Below are positions 32,222 through 40,904 of a stretch of DNA of 43,790 nt, piece by piece. The number at the start of each line of letters is the position of its first letter. Position 1 is the stretch's first letter. The notes under the pieces were generated by a model. The model did not search any database and was not told the origin of the DNA. It saw only the letters and a program-made list of their open reading frames with translations. The position numbers and the translations under genes are program-made. The DNA is from CBDEGU01 sp965238045 (GTDB lineage Bacteria > Acidobacteriota > Terriglobia > Bryobacterales > UBA6623): contig CBDEGU010000004.1 in assembly GCA_965238045.1 (NCBI GenBank), positions 1-43,790 on the forward strand, written 5' to 3'.

Positions 32222-33114
32222 GGCGCTGACCGCCGCCCGATCGTTGTGTCAGCCGCCGCGCGACCCACTGATCGGCCTGTGGCGCAACCCGGGGCGTGGC
32301 CGGCGGTCTGTTCCTGATAGCCGATCCAAGGCCGGCCCGAGGGGCTCTGGTGAATCTCCACGTCCACTTCAAATACCTTGCGAATCAGCGGAGCGCGCAG
32401 GACCTGCTCGGGGGCGCCGTCAGCGGCGGTTTGGCCGCGCGAGAGGACCACAATGCGGTCCGAGTAGGAAGCCGCGAGATTGAGGTCGTGCGTTACGGCA
32501 ATCACGCAGACGCCGTCGCGGGCCAGACTCTGGAGCAGACGATAGGTGCTCACCTGGTGCTTCAGGTCGAGAAAGGTCGTCGGCTCGTCGAGCAGCAGAA
32601 TGGAAGGTTCTTGCGCCAGCGCGCCGGCCAGAATGACACGCTGCCGTTCGCCGCCGCTGAGAGTGCGAAACTCACGTTGCGCGAAGTCCTCTGTGGCGGT
32701 GGTGCGCATGGCGCGCCGGACGATCTCGAAATCTTCGGGGGATTCAAACAAGCCGTTGCAATGCGGCGTTCGGCCCATCAGCACGACCTGCTCGGCGGTG
32801 AAGGAAAATTCGAGCCGAAGGACCTGCGGGATAAAGGCCATGCGCCGGGCCAGGTCGCGCTTCTTCCAGCGAGAGATCTCAACGCCGGCAAGCAGGCAGG
32901 AGCCCAGATAGGCGGTCCGCACGCCGGAGAGAACCGACATCAGGGTCGTTTTCCCGGCGCCGTTGGGGCCCACGATGGCCGTCAATTCGCCTTCATGGAA
33001 GGGAAGCGAGACCGACCGCAGAATTTCGGCTTCCCCGATGCGAACGCCGACATCGTGTAATTCGTAGAGAGGCTCGGCGGCGCCGGGAGGCTTGGCATCT
33101 GGGAGAGGTTTCAT
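32218..33114 (-). CDS. btuD: Cobalamin ABC transporter ATP-binding protein
   Basis: A 298-residue ABC ATPase with Walker A GPNGAGKTTL (residues 49-58), the Q-loop region FIPQVLR, signature LSGGERQRV, Walker B ILLLDEPTTFLD and the H-loop in VTHDLNLAA. It energises the BtuC permease. ATG 33114 overlaps the btuF stop by ATGA. The C terminus after PSGRPWIGY has about 35 additional low-complexity residues rich in Gly, Arg and Ala, which look non-conserved. Confidence 0.93.
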   Translation of the reverse strand: MKPLPDAKPPGAAEPLYELHDVGVRIGEAEILRSVSLPFHEGELTAIVGPNGAGKTTLMSVLSGVRTAYLGSCLLAGVEISRWKKRDLARRMAFIPQVLRLEFSFTAEQVVLMGRTPHCNGLFESPEDFEIVRRAMRTTATEDFAQREFRTLSGGERQRVILAGALAQEPSILLLDEPTTFLDLKHQVSTYRLLQSLARDGVCVIAVTHDLNLAASYSDRIVVLSRGQTAADGAPEQVLRAPLIRKVFEVDVEIHQSPSGRPWIGYQEQTAGHAPGCATGRSVGRAAADTTIGRRSAP

Positions 33115-33992
33115 TGCGCGGCCTTGGGGTGAATCATCTCAAAGAGGAGCTGGGCGGCTTCTGCCACGCGGGGCCCGGGGACCATAAAAACGTCGTTGGC
33201 AACCCCGTAGACGCGATGGCTTTGCACGGCGGGAAGCAGCGGCATCTGGTTCCATAACTCGGCGACAGCGCGTTTTTGCTCCTCGGTGACCCCGTCGGTC
33301 TGGCCCATGTCACCCATGTCGATGAGCACTTCGGGCCGCCGCGCATAGACTTCTTCGCGGGGGACGCGGGGATAGAAGCTCAGCGCGTCCTCGAAGGTGT
33401 TGCGGCCTCCGGCTAGGCGGATGAGTTCATTGAGAAAACCACCCCGGCCGACGACGACCAGATCCTGAATCGTACCTGGAGTTCTGCCGACGACGAACAT
33501 CACGCCGCGAGGGGGCAGGAGGGCGCCGCGGGCACGGATCTTTTCGAGGGCCGCGACGATCTCTCGAATGCGTCGCTCGGCCATTTCGGCCACGCCCGCT
33601 CGGGCGCCCAGTTGCCGCAGCGAGGCGTAGATGCCCGCCAGCGAATTATGTCCCAGATCCTGAACCGGCAAGCCCGCTCGCCGAAGCTTGCCGACAAGCG
33701 TGCCGTGTTCGCGAAGCACGACAACCAGGTCGGGCTTCATGGCGAGAATCGTCTCCATATTGGGACGGGTATAGGAACCGATCTTGGGCTTGTCGCGCAC
33801 CTCGGGAGGGTAGTGGCAGAAGGTCGTCACGCCGACGACCTTGTCGCCCAAACCCAGCGCGTAGAGCATTTCGGTAATGCTGGGCGCGGCGGAAACAATG
33901 CGCCGGGGCGGATCGGCCGCCCAAGAGAGGGTGACGGCCAGCAGGGCCACAAGAAGCGCCCGTGTCGGAGCGCTGGTAAGAAGTCCGCCCAA
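33111..33992 (-). CDS. btuF: Cobalamin-binding periplasmic protein
   Basis: A 293-residue class III solute-binding protein with an N-terminal signal peptide (ALLVALLAVTLSWA). It starts the mature part with RRIVSAAPSITEMLYALGLG and has VVGVTTFCHYPPEV, PDLVVVLREHGT and the central long helix expected of BtuF/FecB-like proteins. The start is a TTG at 33992, supported by GAGGAG six or seven bases upstream; no better start exists. It is the first gene of the operon, behind the cobalamin riboswitch. Confidence 0.9.
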   Translation of the reverse strand: MGGLLTSAPTRALLVALLAVTLSWAADPPRRIVSAAPSITEMLYALGLGDKVVGVTTFCHYPPEVRDKPKIGSYTRPNMETILAMKPDLVVVLREHGTLVGKLRRAGLPVQDLGHNSLAGIYASLRQLGARAGVAEMAERRIREIVAALEKIRARGALLPPRGVMFVVGRTPGTIQDLVVVGRGGFLNELIRLAGGRNTFEDALSFYPRVPREEVYARRPEVLIDMGDMGQTDGVTEEQKRAVAELWNQMPLLPAVQSHRVYGVANDVFMVPGPRVAEAAQLLFEMIHPKAAQ

Positions 33993-34109
33993 GATGCTCT
34001 CCTCAATGACCGGTGAACCGGTTCGCCCTAGCCGGAACAGCGGATCGGGAAAGCGAGCAGGTGGCGGGGAAACCCGGGCGGGAATCGGCCGACAGCACCC
34101 AGCCCCTCG

Positions 34110-34300
34110 AGGCAGTGTCCGGCTGCGTGTTCGGCAGGTCTCCTGGCTTTCGGTTCGGGCGGCATTCTTGCCAGCCCGGGCCGATCACAGTGGCGGGACC
34201 GCGCGGGACTCTCACCCGCTTCCCTATTCTCTTCGCGAAACGCGAAGCACCGAGCACGGGGCTGAGCCAGTTGCCGCTCAGCCACCTGACTGGAAGGTAT
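34110..34300 (-). promoter_or_regulatory. Cobalamin (AdoCbl-type) riboswitch
   Basis: On the minus strand the conserved elements appear in order: AGAATAGGGAAGCGGGTGAG, AGTCCCGCGCGGTCCCGCCA followed by CTGTGA, and the B12 box AAGCCAGGAGACCTGCC at 34134-34150. Upstream stems are visible as GGCTGAGCGG/CAACTGGCTCAGCC and CGCGTTTCGCG. Edges are approximate. It ends about 120 bases before btuF and is expected to shut off the btu/cob operon when cobalamin is plentiful. No clear intrinsic terminator was found between the aptamer and btuF, so the output could be translational. Confidence 0.95.
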
Positions 34301-34484
34301 CAGTTCCCGGAGAGCGAGGTCAAGCGCGCAAGCCATGGGTTCGGGACGATGCCCGAGGCGGGGGGGACGATCTCGCATCCACTTCGAGCGCTGGGACGGG
34401 GGACGAGGGGGACGGGGGGATGGGCGGCTTTTCGCCCGCGCCAGTCAGCCGGTGATACAATTCGCTGCGGAGGTGGACTCGCCC

Positions 34485-34988
34485 ATGCCAACGAATCCCT
34501 CAACCCGGTCGCGAAACAGCATTTCGGCCGGCGCGCTCTGCATACTGTTGTTTTCCGCCTGCGCGGTTGAAGTCCGCAGCCCGGAACCGGAGGCCGTATT
34601 CGCTATGGAAAAAGAATTCTTGAACCTGCCGCATCTAGCGAAACCCAGCGGCTATACGCACGTCGTGACATCGCCGCCAGGCAAGATGATCTTCCTGTCG
34701 GGACAAGGCGGAGCCGATGAGAAGGGCGAGCTTCCCAAGGACTTCCGAACGCAGTGCGACAACACGTTCAGGAACATTCAGAAAGCTCTGGAGATGGCCG
34801 GGGCTGGTTTCGATGATGTTGTGAAGATGGGCTACTTCGTCACCGATGTCGGCCAGCTCGAAGTCGTGCGGGAAGTCCGCGCGAACTACATCAACATGGA
34901 GAAGCCGCCCGCCTCGACGCTGGTGCAATCCCCACTGATCGGAGACTTGCTGATCGAAATCGACGTGATTGCCGTTGTGAATGAGTAA
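34485..34988 (+). CDS. RidA-family (YjgF/YER057c) protein, probable lipoprotein
   Basis: A 167-residue protein with an N-terminal hydrophobic stretch ending LLFSAC, a lipobox-like site, then the RidA fold: MIFLSGQGGADEKGELP, FRNIQKALEMAGAGFDDVVK, GYFVTDV and EIDVIAVVNE. Classical RidA hydrolyses reactive enamine/imine intermediates in the cytoplasm; an exported one must do something else or act on other imines. The usual catalytic arginine in the late R-x-T-V-motif is not present: the segment here is PPASTLVQSPL, with Ser-Thr where RATV is expected. ATG 34485 has GGAGG 11 bases upstream and a TACAAT box at 34456-34461. Confidence 0.85.
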   Translation: MPTNPSTRSRNSISAGALCILLFSACAVEVRSPEPEAVFAMEKEFLNLPHLAKPSGYTHVVTSPPGKMIFLSGQGGADEKGELPKDFRTQCDNTFRNIQKALEMAGAGFDDVVKMGYFVTDVGQLEVVREVRANYINMEKPPASTLVQSPLIGDLLIEIDVIAVVNE

Positions 34989-35055
34989 CTGAATTGCCGG
35001 GTGGTGCGCCCGCGGGGGCGGACTTCTCGCCCGCATGGGCTGCTAACCTAGCGGA

Positions 35056-36648
35056 GTGAATTCGAGTCCCGGCTCCGAGCCCGGCGGCGGCGATTCGGCG
35101 GGTCTTGTGTCGGCGGTTCCCCGCAAACAGCCAGCCGCCGGATTGTCTTGGCGAGATCTGGTCGCGGGCGTGTCGGTCGCCTTCGTGCTGATTCCGCAGT
35201 CGATGGCCTACGCGGAATTGGCCGGCTTGCCTGGGCACGTGGGCCTCTATGCCGCCACGCTGCCCCTTTTGGCCGCGGCGCTGTTTGCCTCATCGCCTTA
35301 CCTGCAAACCGGACCGGTCGCGATGACGGCGCTGCTCAGCTTTGGCGTGCTGACGCAGCGGGCCGAGGCGGGAACCGCCGAGTACGCGGCGCTGGCCGCG
35401 CTACTGGCGGTCATGATCGGGCTCGTGCGCATCGCGCTGGGTCTGACGGGCAGCGGATGGGTGTCGTACCTGATGTCACGCCCGGTTTTGCGGGGATTTA
35501 CCAGCGCCGCCGCGCTGCTGATTATCCTCACCCAAATTCCGGGTGTTTTCGGCGTATCGTCTGCCGCAACGGGCGTCGTGGGAGGGGCTTGGTGGGTCGT
35601 CAACCACGCCGAGGCATGGCACCCGCCGTCGGTGGCGCTGAGCCTGGGCACGCTGGTCTTGATTGTCGCGGGCCGGCGGATGCATGCTCTGCTGCCCGGC
35701 GCGCTGGTGGCAACCGCCGGAGGCCTGCTGTTCTCGGCCTGGGCTGGTTTCGATGGGCCTGTGATCGGCGAAATTCCGGCGACGCTGCCGCACTTTTCGG
35801 CGGATCTACCCTGGGCGGCGTTCCCGTCACTGGCTCTACCTTCCATCGTGATCGCCATTGTCGGTTTCGCCGAAGTCGCCGCCATTTCCAGAGGTTACGC
35901 CAGCCGCGAGCGGATGCCTTGGAGTCCGGACCGGGAGTTCGTCTCACAAGGGGCGGCGAACCTGACAGCGGGACTCTTTGGAGCGTTTCCGGTGGGCGGA
36001 TCGTTCGCGCGCAGCGCGGTGAATCACATGGCGGGCGCGAGGAGCCGCTGGAGCGGCGCGGTAACGGGTCTGAGCGTGCTGGCCTTTCTGCCCTTCGCCG
36101 GCATACTCGCGCCGCTTCCCAAGGCCGTCTTGAGCGGCATTGTCATCGCGGCGGCGGGCGGGCTGATTCGCCCCCGCGCGTTCATCAAACTGTGGAGGCT
36201 TTCCCCGCGCCAGGCGCTGGTGGGGTGGTTTACCTTCGCGGTGAGCCTGGCGCTTGCTCCGCGCGTGGACCTGGGCGTTCTTGCCGGCGTGCTGGCCTCG
36301 CTGGCGACGCATGTTTGGCGCGAACGCCGAGCGGACTTTGATTCGCGGGTCGAGGCCGGCATCCTGCATATCGACGTGCGAGGCGTGTTGTGGTTTGCTT
36401 CCGCTCCCGAGATTCAGGAGCGGATCTTCGATAAACTCGCCAAGGCGGGCAATATCTCGGCGGTCGTGATCAGCCTGCGGGGCTTGGGCCGCATCGACCT
36501 TACCGCCGCGCTGACATTGAAGGAAATTCTAGACGAAGCGAAACAAGCCGGCCTGCGAGCCTCGCTGATTGAGATCCCGGCCCACGCCCAGCCCACGCTG
36601 GGGCACGTCCTGGAGCAGTACGCCGATCGAACAAGTTCGTTTGACTGA
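35056..36648 (+). CDS. SulP-family anion transporter with STAS domain
   Basis: A 530-residue inner-membrane transporter. The N-terminal family signature is AFVLIPQSMAYAELAGLPGH, followed by a dozen hydrophobic segments with SSPYLQTGPVAMTALLSFG and FGAFPVGGSFARSAVNHMAG. The C-terminal 110 residues form a STAS domain (VEAGILHIDVRGVLWFASAP, then VVISLRGLGRIDLTAALTL). Sulfate, bicarbonate or dicarboxylates are possible substrates. The start is GTG 35056 with GCGGA directly upstream. It has no obvious operon partner. Confidence 0.93.
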   Translation: MNSSPGSEPGGGDSAGLVSAVPRKQPAAGLSWRDLVAGVSVAFVLIPQSMAYAELAGLPGHVGLYAATLPLLAAALFASSPYLQTGPVAMTALLSFGVLTQRAEAGTAEYAALAALLAVMIGLVRIALGLTGSGWVSYLMSRPVLRGFTSAAALLIILTQIPGVFGVSSAATGVVGGAWWVVNHAEAWHPPSVALSLGTLVLIVAGRRMHALLPGALVATAGGLLFSAWAGFDGPVIGEIPATLPHFSADLPWAAFPSLALPSIVIAIVGFAEVAAISRGYASRERMPWSPDREFVSQGAANLTAGLFGAFPVGGSFARSAVNHMAGARSRWSGAVTGLSVLAFLPFAGILAPLPKAVLSGIVIAAAGGLIRPRAFIKLWRLSPRQALVGWFTFAVSLALAPRVDLGVLAGVLASLATHVWRERRADFDSRVEAGILHIDVRGVLWFASAPEIQERIFDKLAKAGNISAVVISLRGLGRIDLTAALTLKEILDEAKQAGLRASLIEIPAHAQPTLGHVLEQYADRTSSFD

Positions 36649-36728
36649 AACATTTGCCTGGGAGGTTGGACGGGGACCGAGTGGCCGCGTCGTGAGGGGT
36701 CGGCGACGATCCACCGGAAGGTACTTTT

Positions 36729-38132
36729 TCAGGCTCCGGCGTATTTCCAGCGCGTGCCTTGCGGCGTGTCTTCCAGGATGACGCCCCGTTTCTTGAGATC
36801 GTCTCGGATGGCGTCGGAGCGGGCGAAGTCGCGGGATTTTCGAGCTTCCAGGCGGTCGCTGATCAGTTGTTCGATTTCGCCGGCGGGAACCCGGCCAACC
36901 TCTTCGGCGCGGAGCACATCGAAGATCGAATCAAACAAGTCCAGCACGCCGGCGGCGCCGCCGACGTCGGCAGCTTGAAAGTCGCCCGAATCCATCTTGC
37001 TATTGGCTTCGCGGACGAACTCGAAGACGGCGCCAAGGGCTTGGGCTGTATTGAGGTCGTCGTCCATGCCCGTTTCGAACTGCCTGCGGGCGCGGGCCGC
37101 GAGGCCGGCGATATCGGAAGGGGCACCCTCGGGAAATCCGCCTTCCTCAAGCCGCCTGTGAAAGTTGCGCAGACGTTCGATCGCGGTCTGCGCGGCCTTG
37201 AGCCCGTCGAAGGTAAAGTTCAACTGCTTGCGATAAGGCACCGAGGCGAGCAGATAGCGAATCGCCAGCGGTGAGAATCCGCGTTCGAGCAGATCGCGCA
37301 GAGTGTAGAAATTTCCAAGCGTCTTCGACATCTTTTGGCTATCCACCAGCAGATGTTCGGCGTGCAGCCAGAAACGGACAAAGGGTTTGCCGGTGGCGCC
37401 CTCGGCCTGGGCGATCTCGTTTTCATGATGGGGGAACACCAGGTCGACGCCGCCGGTGTGGATGTCGAAGCTCTCGCCGAGATGCTTCATCGCCATGGCC
37501 GAGCACTCGATATGCCAGCCCGGGCGGCCCGGGCCAAACGGACTATCCCAGGAAGGCTCTCCGGGTTTGGATGATTTCCATAAAGCAAAGTCCCGCGCGT
37601 CATCTTTTTCGTACTCATCCTGGTCGACGCGGGCTCCGGCTTGCATGCCTTCGGTGTCGAGCCGGGCGAGTTTGCCGTAGTCATCGAAGGTTGCGATGCG
37701 GTAGTAGGTCGAGCCTTCGCTTTCGTAGGTATGGCCTTTCTCGGCGAGCTTGCCGATGAGGGCGATCATCTCGCCGATATGTTCGGTCGCTGGCGTGATC
37801 CGCTCGGGCGTTTCGAGTCTCAGAGCGGCGCTGTCTTCAAAGAAAGCGTCCCGATAGGGAGCCGTGTATTCGCCGATCGACTGACCGGCCGCGACCGAGG
37901 AGCGGATGATCTTATCATCGACATCAGTGACGTTCATCACGTGAAGAAGCTCGTAGCCGCGATGCCGGAGATAGCGGCGCAGAACGTCTTGGAACGTAAA
38001 CGTTCGCAGATTGCCGACATGGACGAAGTTGTAGACGGTGGGTCCGCAGGAATAGATGCGGACACGTTTTCCCTCCAGGGGCTCGAAGGGTTCGGACCGG
38101 CGCGTAAGGGTATTGAAGAAATGCAGTGCCAT
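36729..38132 (-). CDS. cysS: Cysteinyl-tRNA synthetase
   Basis: Charges tRNA-Cys. The 467-residue class I enzyme has the zinc-site cysteine in YSCGPTVYNF, the HIGH-type HVGN, the second metal-site region GWHIECSAMAMKHLG with HHENEIAQAE, and the KMSKTLGNF loop. The C terminus shows the anticodon-binding helices (EQLISDRLEARKSRDFARSD). It is followed on the same strand upstream by rnhA with a 24-base gap, so it may be part of a dusB-rnhA-cysS transcript. Confidence 0.98.
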   Translation of the reverse strand: MALHFFNTLTRRSEPFEPLEGKRVRIYSCGPTVYNFVHVGNLRTFTFQDVLRRYLRHRGYELLHVMNVTDVDDKIIRSSVAAGQSIGEYTAPYRDAFFEDSAALRLETPERITPATEHIGEMIALIGKLAEKGHTYESEGSTYYRIATFDDYGKLARLDTEGMQAGARVDQDEYEKDDARDFALWKSSKPGEPSWDSPFGPGRPGWHIECSAMAMKHLGESFDIHTGGVDLVFPHHENEIAQAEGATGKPFVRFWLHAEHLLVDSQKMSKTLGNFYTLRDLLERGFSPLAIRYLLASVPYRKQLNFTFDGLKAAQTAIERLRNFHRRLEEGGFPEGAPSDIAGLAARARRQFETGMDDDLNTAQALGAVFEFVREANSKMDSGDFQAADVGGAAGVLDLFDSIFDVLRAEEVGRVPAGEIEQLISDRLEARKSRDFARSDAIRDDLKKRGVILEDTPQGTRWKYAGA

Positions 38133-38156
38133 GGCGGGTTGTTGTCGTTTCTTGCG

Positions 38157-38600
38157 CTAAGGCCGCTGATGCTGGTGGATGGCGGCCTCGCGGGCCAGGT
38201 CGTCGCAGCGGTTGTTATCGGCGTGAGAGGCGTGGCCTTTCACCCATTTCCAGCGGATCTTGTGTCTTGCGACGGCCTGGTCGAGCCGGCGCCAAAGATC
38301 TTGATTCTTGACCGGCTGTTTCGAGGTGGTTTTCCAGCCCCGCCGCTTCCAGGCCGCCATCCACTTCGTAATGCCGTTCTTGACATATTCGGAATCGATC
38401 TCGATATCGACTTGGCAGGTTTCGTGGAGCGATGAGAGGCCTTCGAGGACGGCGGTCATTTCCATGCGATTGTTGGTGGTCGCGGGGTGTGATCCGGAGA
38501 TCTCTTTCGTATGAGACCCGCTGCGAAGGATGGCGGCCCAGCCGCCCGGCCCGGGGTTTCCGAGGCAGGAGCCGTCGGTGATCAGCTTGACGGACTTCAT
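38157..38600 (-). CDS. rnhA: Ribonuclease HI
   Basis: Degrades the RNA strand of RNA-DNA hybrids. The 147-residue protein has the four acidic catalytic residues: D9 in ITDGSCLGNPG, E47 in NRMEMTAV, D69 in EIDSEYV and D133 in NRCDDLA, and the WVKGHASHADNN loop with the catalytic histidine. ATG 38600 is chosen because it overlaps the dusB stop codon by ATGA; a longer open frame upstream is just dusB in another frame. Confidence 0.97.
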   Translation of the reverse strand: MKSVKLITDGSCLGNPGPGGWAAILRSGSHTKEISGSHPATTNNRMEMTAVLEGLSSLHETCQVDIEIDSEYVKNGITKWMAAWKRRGWKTTSKQPVKNQDLWRRLDQAVARHKIRWKWVKGHASHADNNRCDDLAREAAIHQHQRP

Positions 38601-39631
38601 GCGGCGCCGGCCAGCGCGGCACCGAAAAACTCGTCGACGCGGGCGATGATTTCCCCGGCCGAGCCGCAAGCATAGATTTGCTTTCGCAGCCGGGCTCCGT
38701 TGCGAACGCCGCGCGTAAACTGCGAGGCGAACTGTTTCATCTTGCCGGGAACTTCACCCGAGATCTTGTCGCTCTGCTCGTCGAGCATCTGAAAGTAATC
38801 ACGGATCATGCGGTAGCGGTCGCGCTCGCTGGGCTGGTCGTAATGACCCGTGGCCGCGTACTGCTGGATCTGACGAAAGATCCAGGGGTTGGTTGGAGCC
38901 GCGCGACCAATCATGACTCCGTCGCATTGTGTGTGCTCGTGCATGCGAACGGCGTCCTCGGGCTTGAAGACATCGCCGTTGCCGATGACCGGGATCGTGA
39001 CGGCCTGCTTGGCTTCGGCAATCAGATCCCAATTCGCTGCTCCAGCATAGCCCTGGGCGCGCGTGCGTCCGTGGATCGCGACGGCTTGGAGACCGCAATC
39101 CTCGGCCAGTCGCGCCATGCGAACCGCGACGAGCGATGTTTCATCCCAGCCCGAACGGAATTTGCAGGTGAACGGAATCTTCACGGCGGCTCGAACCTTG
39201 CGGAGAATGGCTTCCACCAAGGGCAAGTCACGCAACAGGCCGGAACCGCCGTTGCATGTGACGACTTTCTTCACCGGACAGCCGAAATTCAGGTCTACCG
39301 CGTCGAAGCCGAGATCCTCGACCACGCGGGCCGCTTCGGCCAGCACCTCGGGTTCGGCACCGAAGAGTTGCGCCGAAATGGGGTGCTCGTCGGGCTCGTA
39401 ATGGAGGTAGTTAAACGAGCGGGCCGCGCGCCTTCTCTTCCGTGTCTGGGTCTGTCTCCGGGTCGCGAGGATGCCATGCGAACTGGTGAACTCGGTCATG
39501 ATCAGACCACAGCCGCCCAGACCGCGAATGAAGCGCCGGAAGACCGTGTCGGTCACCCCGGCCATGGGAGCCAAGACAACCGCCGGTTCGATGGCCGCGG
39601 AACCGATGAAAAATTGTTTGGGGAACCGCAA
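38597..39631 (-). CDS. dusB: tRNA-dihydrouridine synthase
   Basis: FMN enzyme reducing uridines in tRNA. The 344-residue protein carries the family N terminus VLAPMAGVTDTVFRRF, the catalytic cysteine in LNFGCPVKKVVTCNGGSGLL, FTCKFRSGWDE, the AIHGRTRAQGY loop and the FMN phosphate site IPVIGNGDVF with GVMIGRAAPTNPW. The region after SSHGILA contains a basic stretch (TRRQTQTRKRRRAARS) longer than I expect for DusB. The start appears to be TTG 39631, with a TAAAAT box just upstream; no ATG is available in frame near the N terminus. Confidence 0.94.
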   Translation of the reverse strand: MRFPKQFFIGSAAIEPAVVLAPMAGVTDTVFRRFIRGLGGCGLIMTEFTSSHGILATRRQTQTRKRRRAARSFNYLHYEPDEHPISAQLFGAEPEVLAEAARVVEDLGFDAVDLNFGCPVKKVVTCNGGSGLLRDLPLVEAILRKVRAAVKIPFTCKFRSGWDETSLVAVRMARLAEDCGLQAVAIHGRTRAQGYAGAANWDLIAEAKQAVTIPVIGNGDVFKPEDAVRMHEHTQCDGVMIGRAAPTNPWIFRQIQQYAATGHYDQPSERDRYRMIRDYFQMLDEQSDKISGEVPGKMKQFASQFTRGVRNGARLRKQIYACGSAGEIIARVDEFFGAALAGAA

Positions 39632-39783
39632 GGGTTCATTTTATCGCAAAAACGGCAGTTAGAAGGGCGCACCGCAGCGGGAACCGGCCGATCGTGGACG
39701 TGCAAGCGAATGAAACGCGGACAGCTTTCGGGACGCTTGCCCTTTTTCCATGGACGGTTTTCCCGTCACGATGCGGTCAACGC

Positions 39784-40677
39784 CTACGGATTCTTGGCGA
39801 GCAACTTTTTCAGTTTCTCTCGCAAAGCGGGGCCATGCTTGGGGTCGGCGAGAGCGAATTCCATGAAGGTCCCGAAATAGCTTTGATAGTTCCCGATGTC
39901 GTAGCGGTTCTCGCCAGGCGGCAGCTTCACGGCGACAACACGCCTGCCCGACTGGCAAAGCAGCCGAATCGCCTCGGTGAGCTGAATTTCGCCTTGGGCG
40001 TCGGGTTTCACTCGGCGAATCAGGTCGAAAATGACCGGCGCGAACGCGTACCGCCCTACAATCGCCAAGTTGCTCGGCGCGTCGCGGGGCTGGGGCTTTT
40101 CCGCCAAGTCGCTGACGCTGAAAACTTCGCCGTCCACAGGTCCGTTTTCGGGCCGCACGATGCCATACAGGGAGACTTGCTCGGGGTCGACCGCTTCGAC
40201 GGCGATGACCGCGGCGGCCTTGTACTCCTCGTAGACCTGGCTTAACTGCTCGCAAATCATGGACTGACCGTGCAAGCCGATGATCGAGTTGCCGAGCGCG
40301 ACGATAAAGGGATCATGGCCGGCGAAGGGCTCTCCGCAGAGGATGGCGTCGCCGAGTCCGCGCTGGACGCTCTGGCGCGTGTAGAGAAAATGCGTGTCCA
40401 GGTTTTCGAAACCCAATTCATCAATCAATTCGTCCTTGGCGGCCTGACTTAGCGAAGCGAGCAGGTTCGGGTCCGAGTCGAAGTGGTTCTCAATCGACGT
40501 CTTGCCGCGGCCGGTGACGAAGAGAACCTGGCGCACTCCGGTGCGGGTAAGTTCCTCGACGACGTACTGTACGATCGGCTTCCTGGCGACCGGCAGCATC
40601 TCTTTGGGCTGCGACTTGGTGGCGGGCAAGAGCCGGGTTCCGAGTCCGGCCACCGGTACAATGGCGTTCCTTATCAA
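39784..40677 (-). CDS. galU: UTP-glucose-1-phosphate uridylyltransferase
   Basis: Makes UDP-glucose for cell-surface polysaccharides. The 297-residue protein has the nucleotide-binding motif GLGTRLLPATKSQPKEM, VEELTRTGVRQVLFVTGRGK, FLYTRQSVQRGLGDAILCGE, and the catalytic/metal region GDAILC to PFIVALGNSII. The latter normally reads LP/L-GDD, and here it reads ALGNSI, a change worth noting because the aspartate of GDD helps hold the metal. The start is TTG 40677 with GGAGA seven bases upstream. It is a single-gene unit, 150 bases from dusB. Confidence 0.92.
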   Translation of the reverse strand: MIRNAIVPVAGLGTRLLPATKSQPKEMLPVARKPIVQYVVEELTRTGVRQVLFVTGRGKTSIENHFDSDPNLLASLSQAAKDELIDELGFENLDTHFLYTRQSVQRGLGDAILCGEPFAGHDPFIVALGNSIIGLHGQSMICEQLSQVYEEYKAAAVIAVEAVDPEQVSLYGIVRPENGPVDGEVFSVSDLAEKPQPRDAPSNLAIVGRYAFAPVIFDLIRRVKPDAQGEIQLTEAIRLLCQSGRRVVAVKLPPGENRYDIGNYQSYFGTFMEFALADPKHGPALREKLKKLLAKNP

Positions 40678-40853
40678 TCGATGTCTCCGTTGTGGAAGCG
40701 ATCGTGGTGGATAAACTAAGCTGACATACTAGCAAGAACCTGCGGCGGGCAGACCGGGCGGACGGATAGGGGCCGACGCCGGGAGGCTAGCAGCTTGGCC
40801 GGGCAGATGGTCAGCAGCCGAATTCTTGCTGTTTTGAAGCCGGGCCAGCCGGA

Positions 40854-40859
40854 TATACT
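40854..40859 (+). promoter_or_regulatory. Putative -10 box of the processing protease gene
   Basis: TATACT, 45 bases before the ATG at 40905. A TTGAAG at 40834 is too close (14 bases) to be a standard -35 partner. Confidence 0.35.
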
Positions 40860-40904
40860 AGATAGCGGTTGAGTCGCTCCGGGCTCGGGGCGAAGGTATT
40901 GGTT

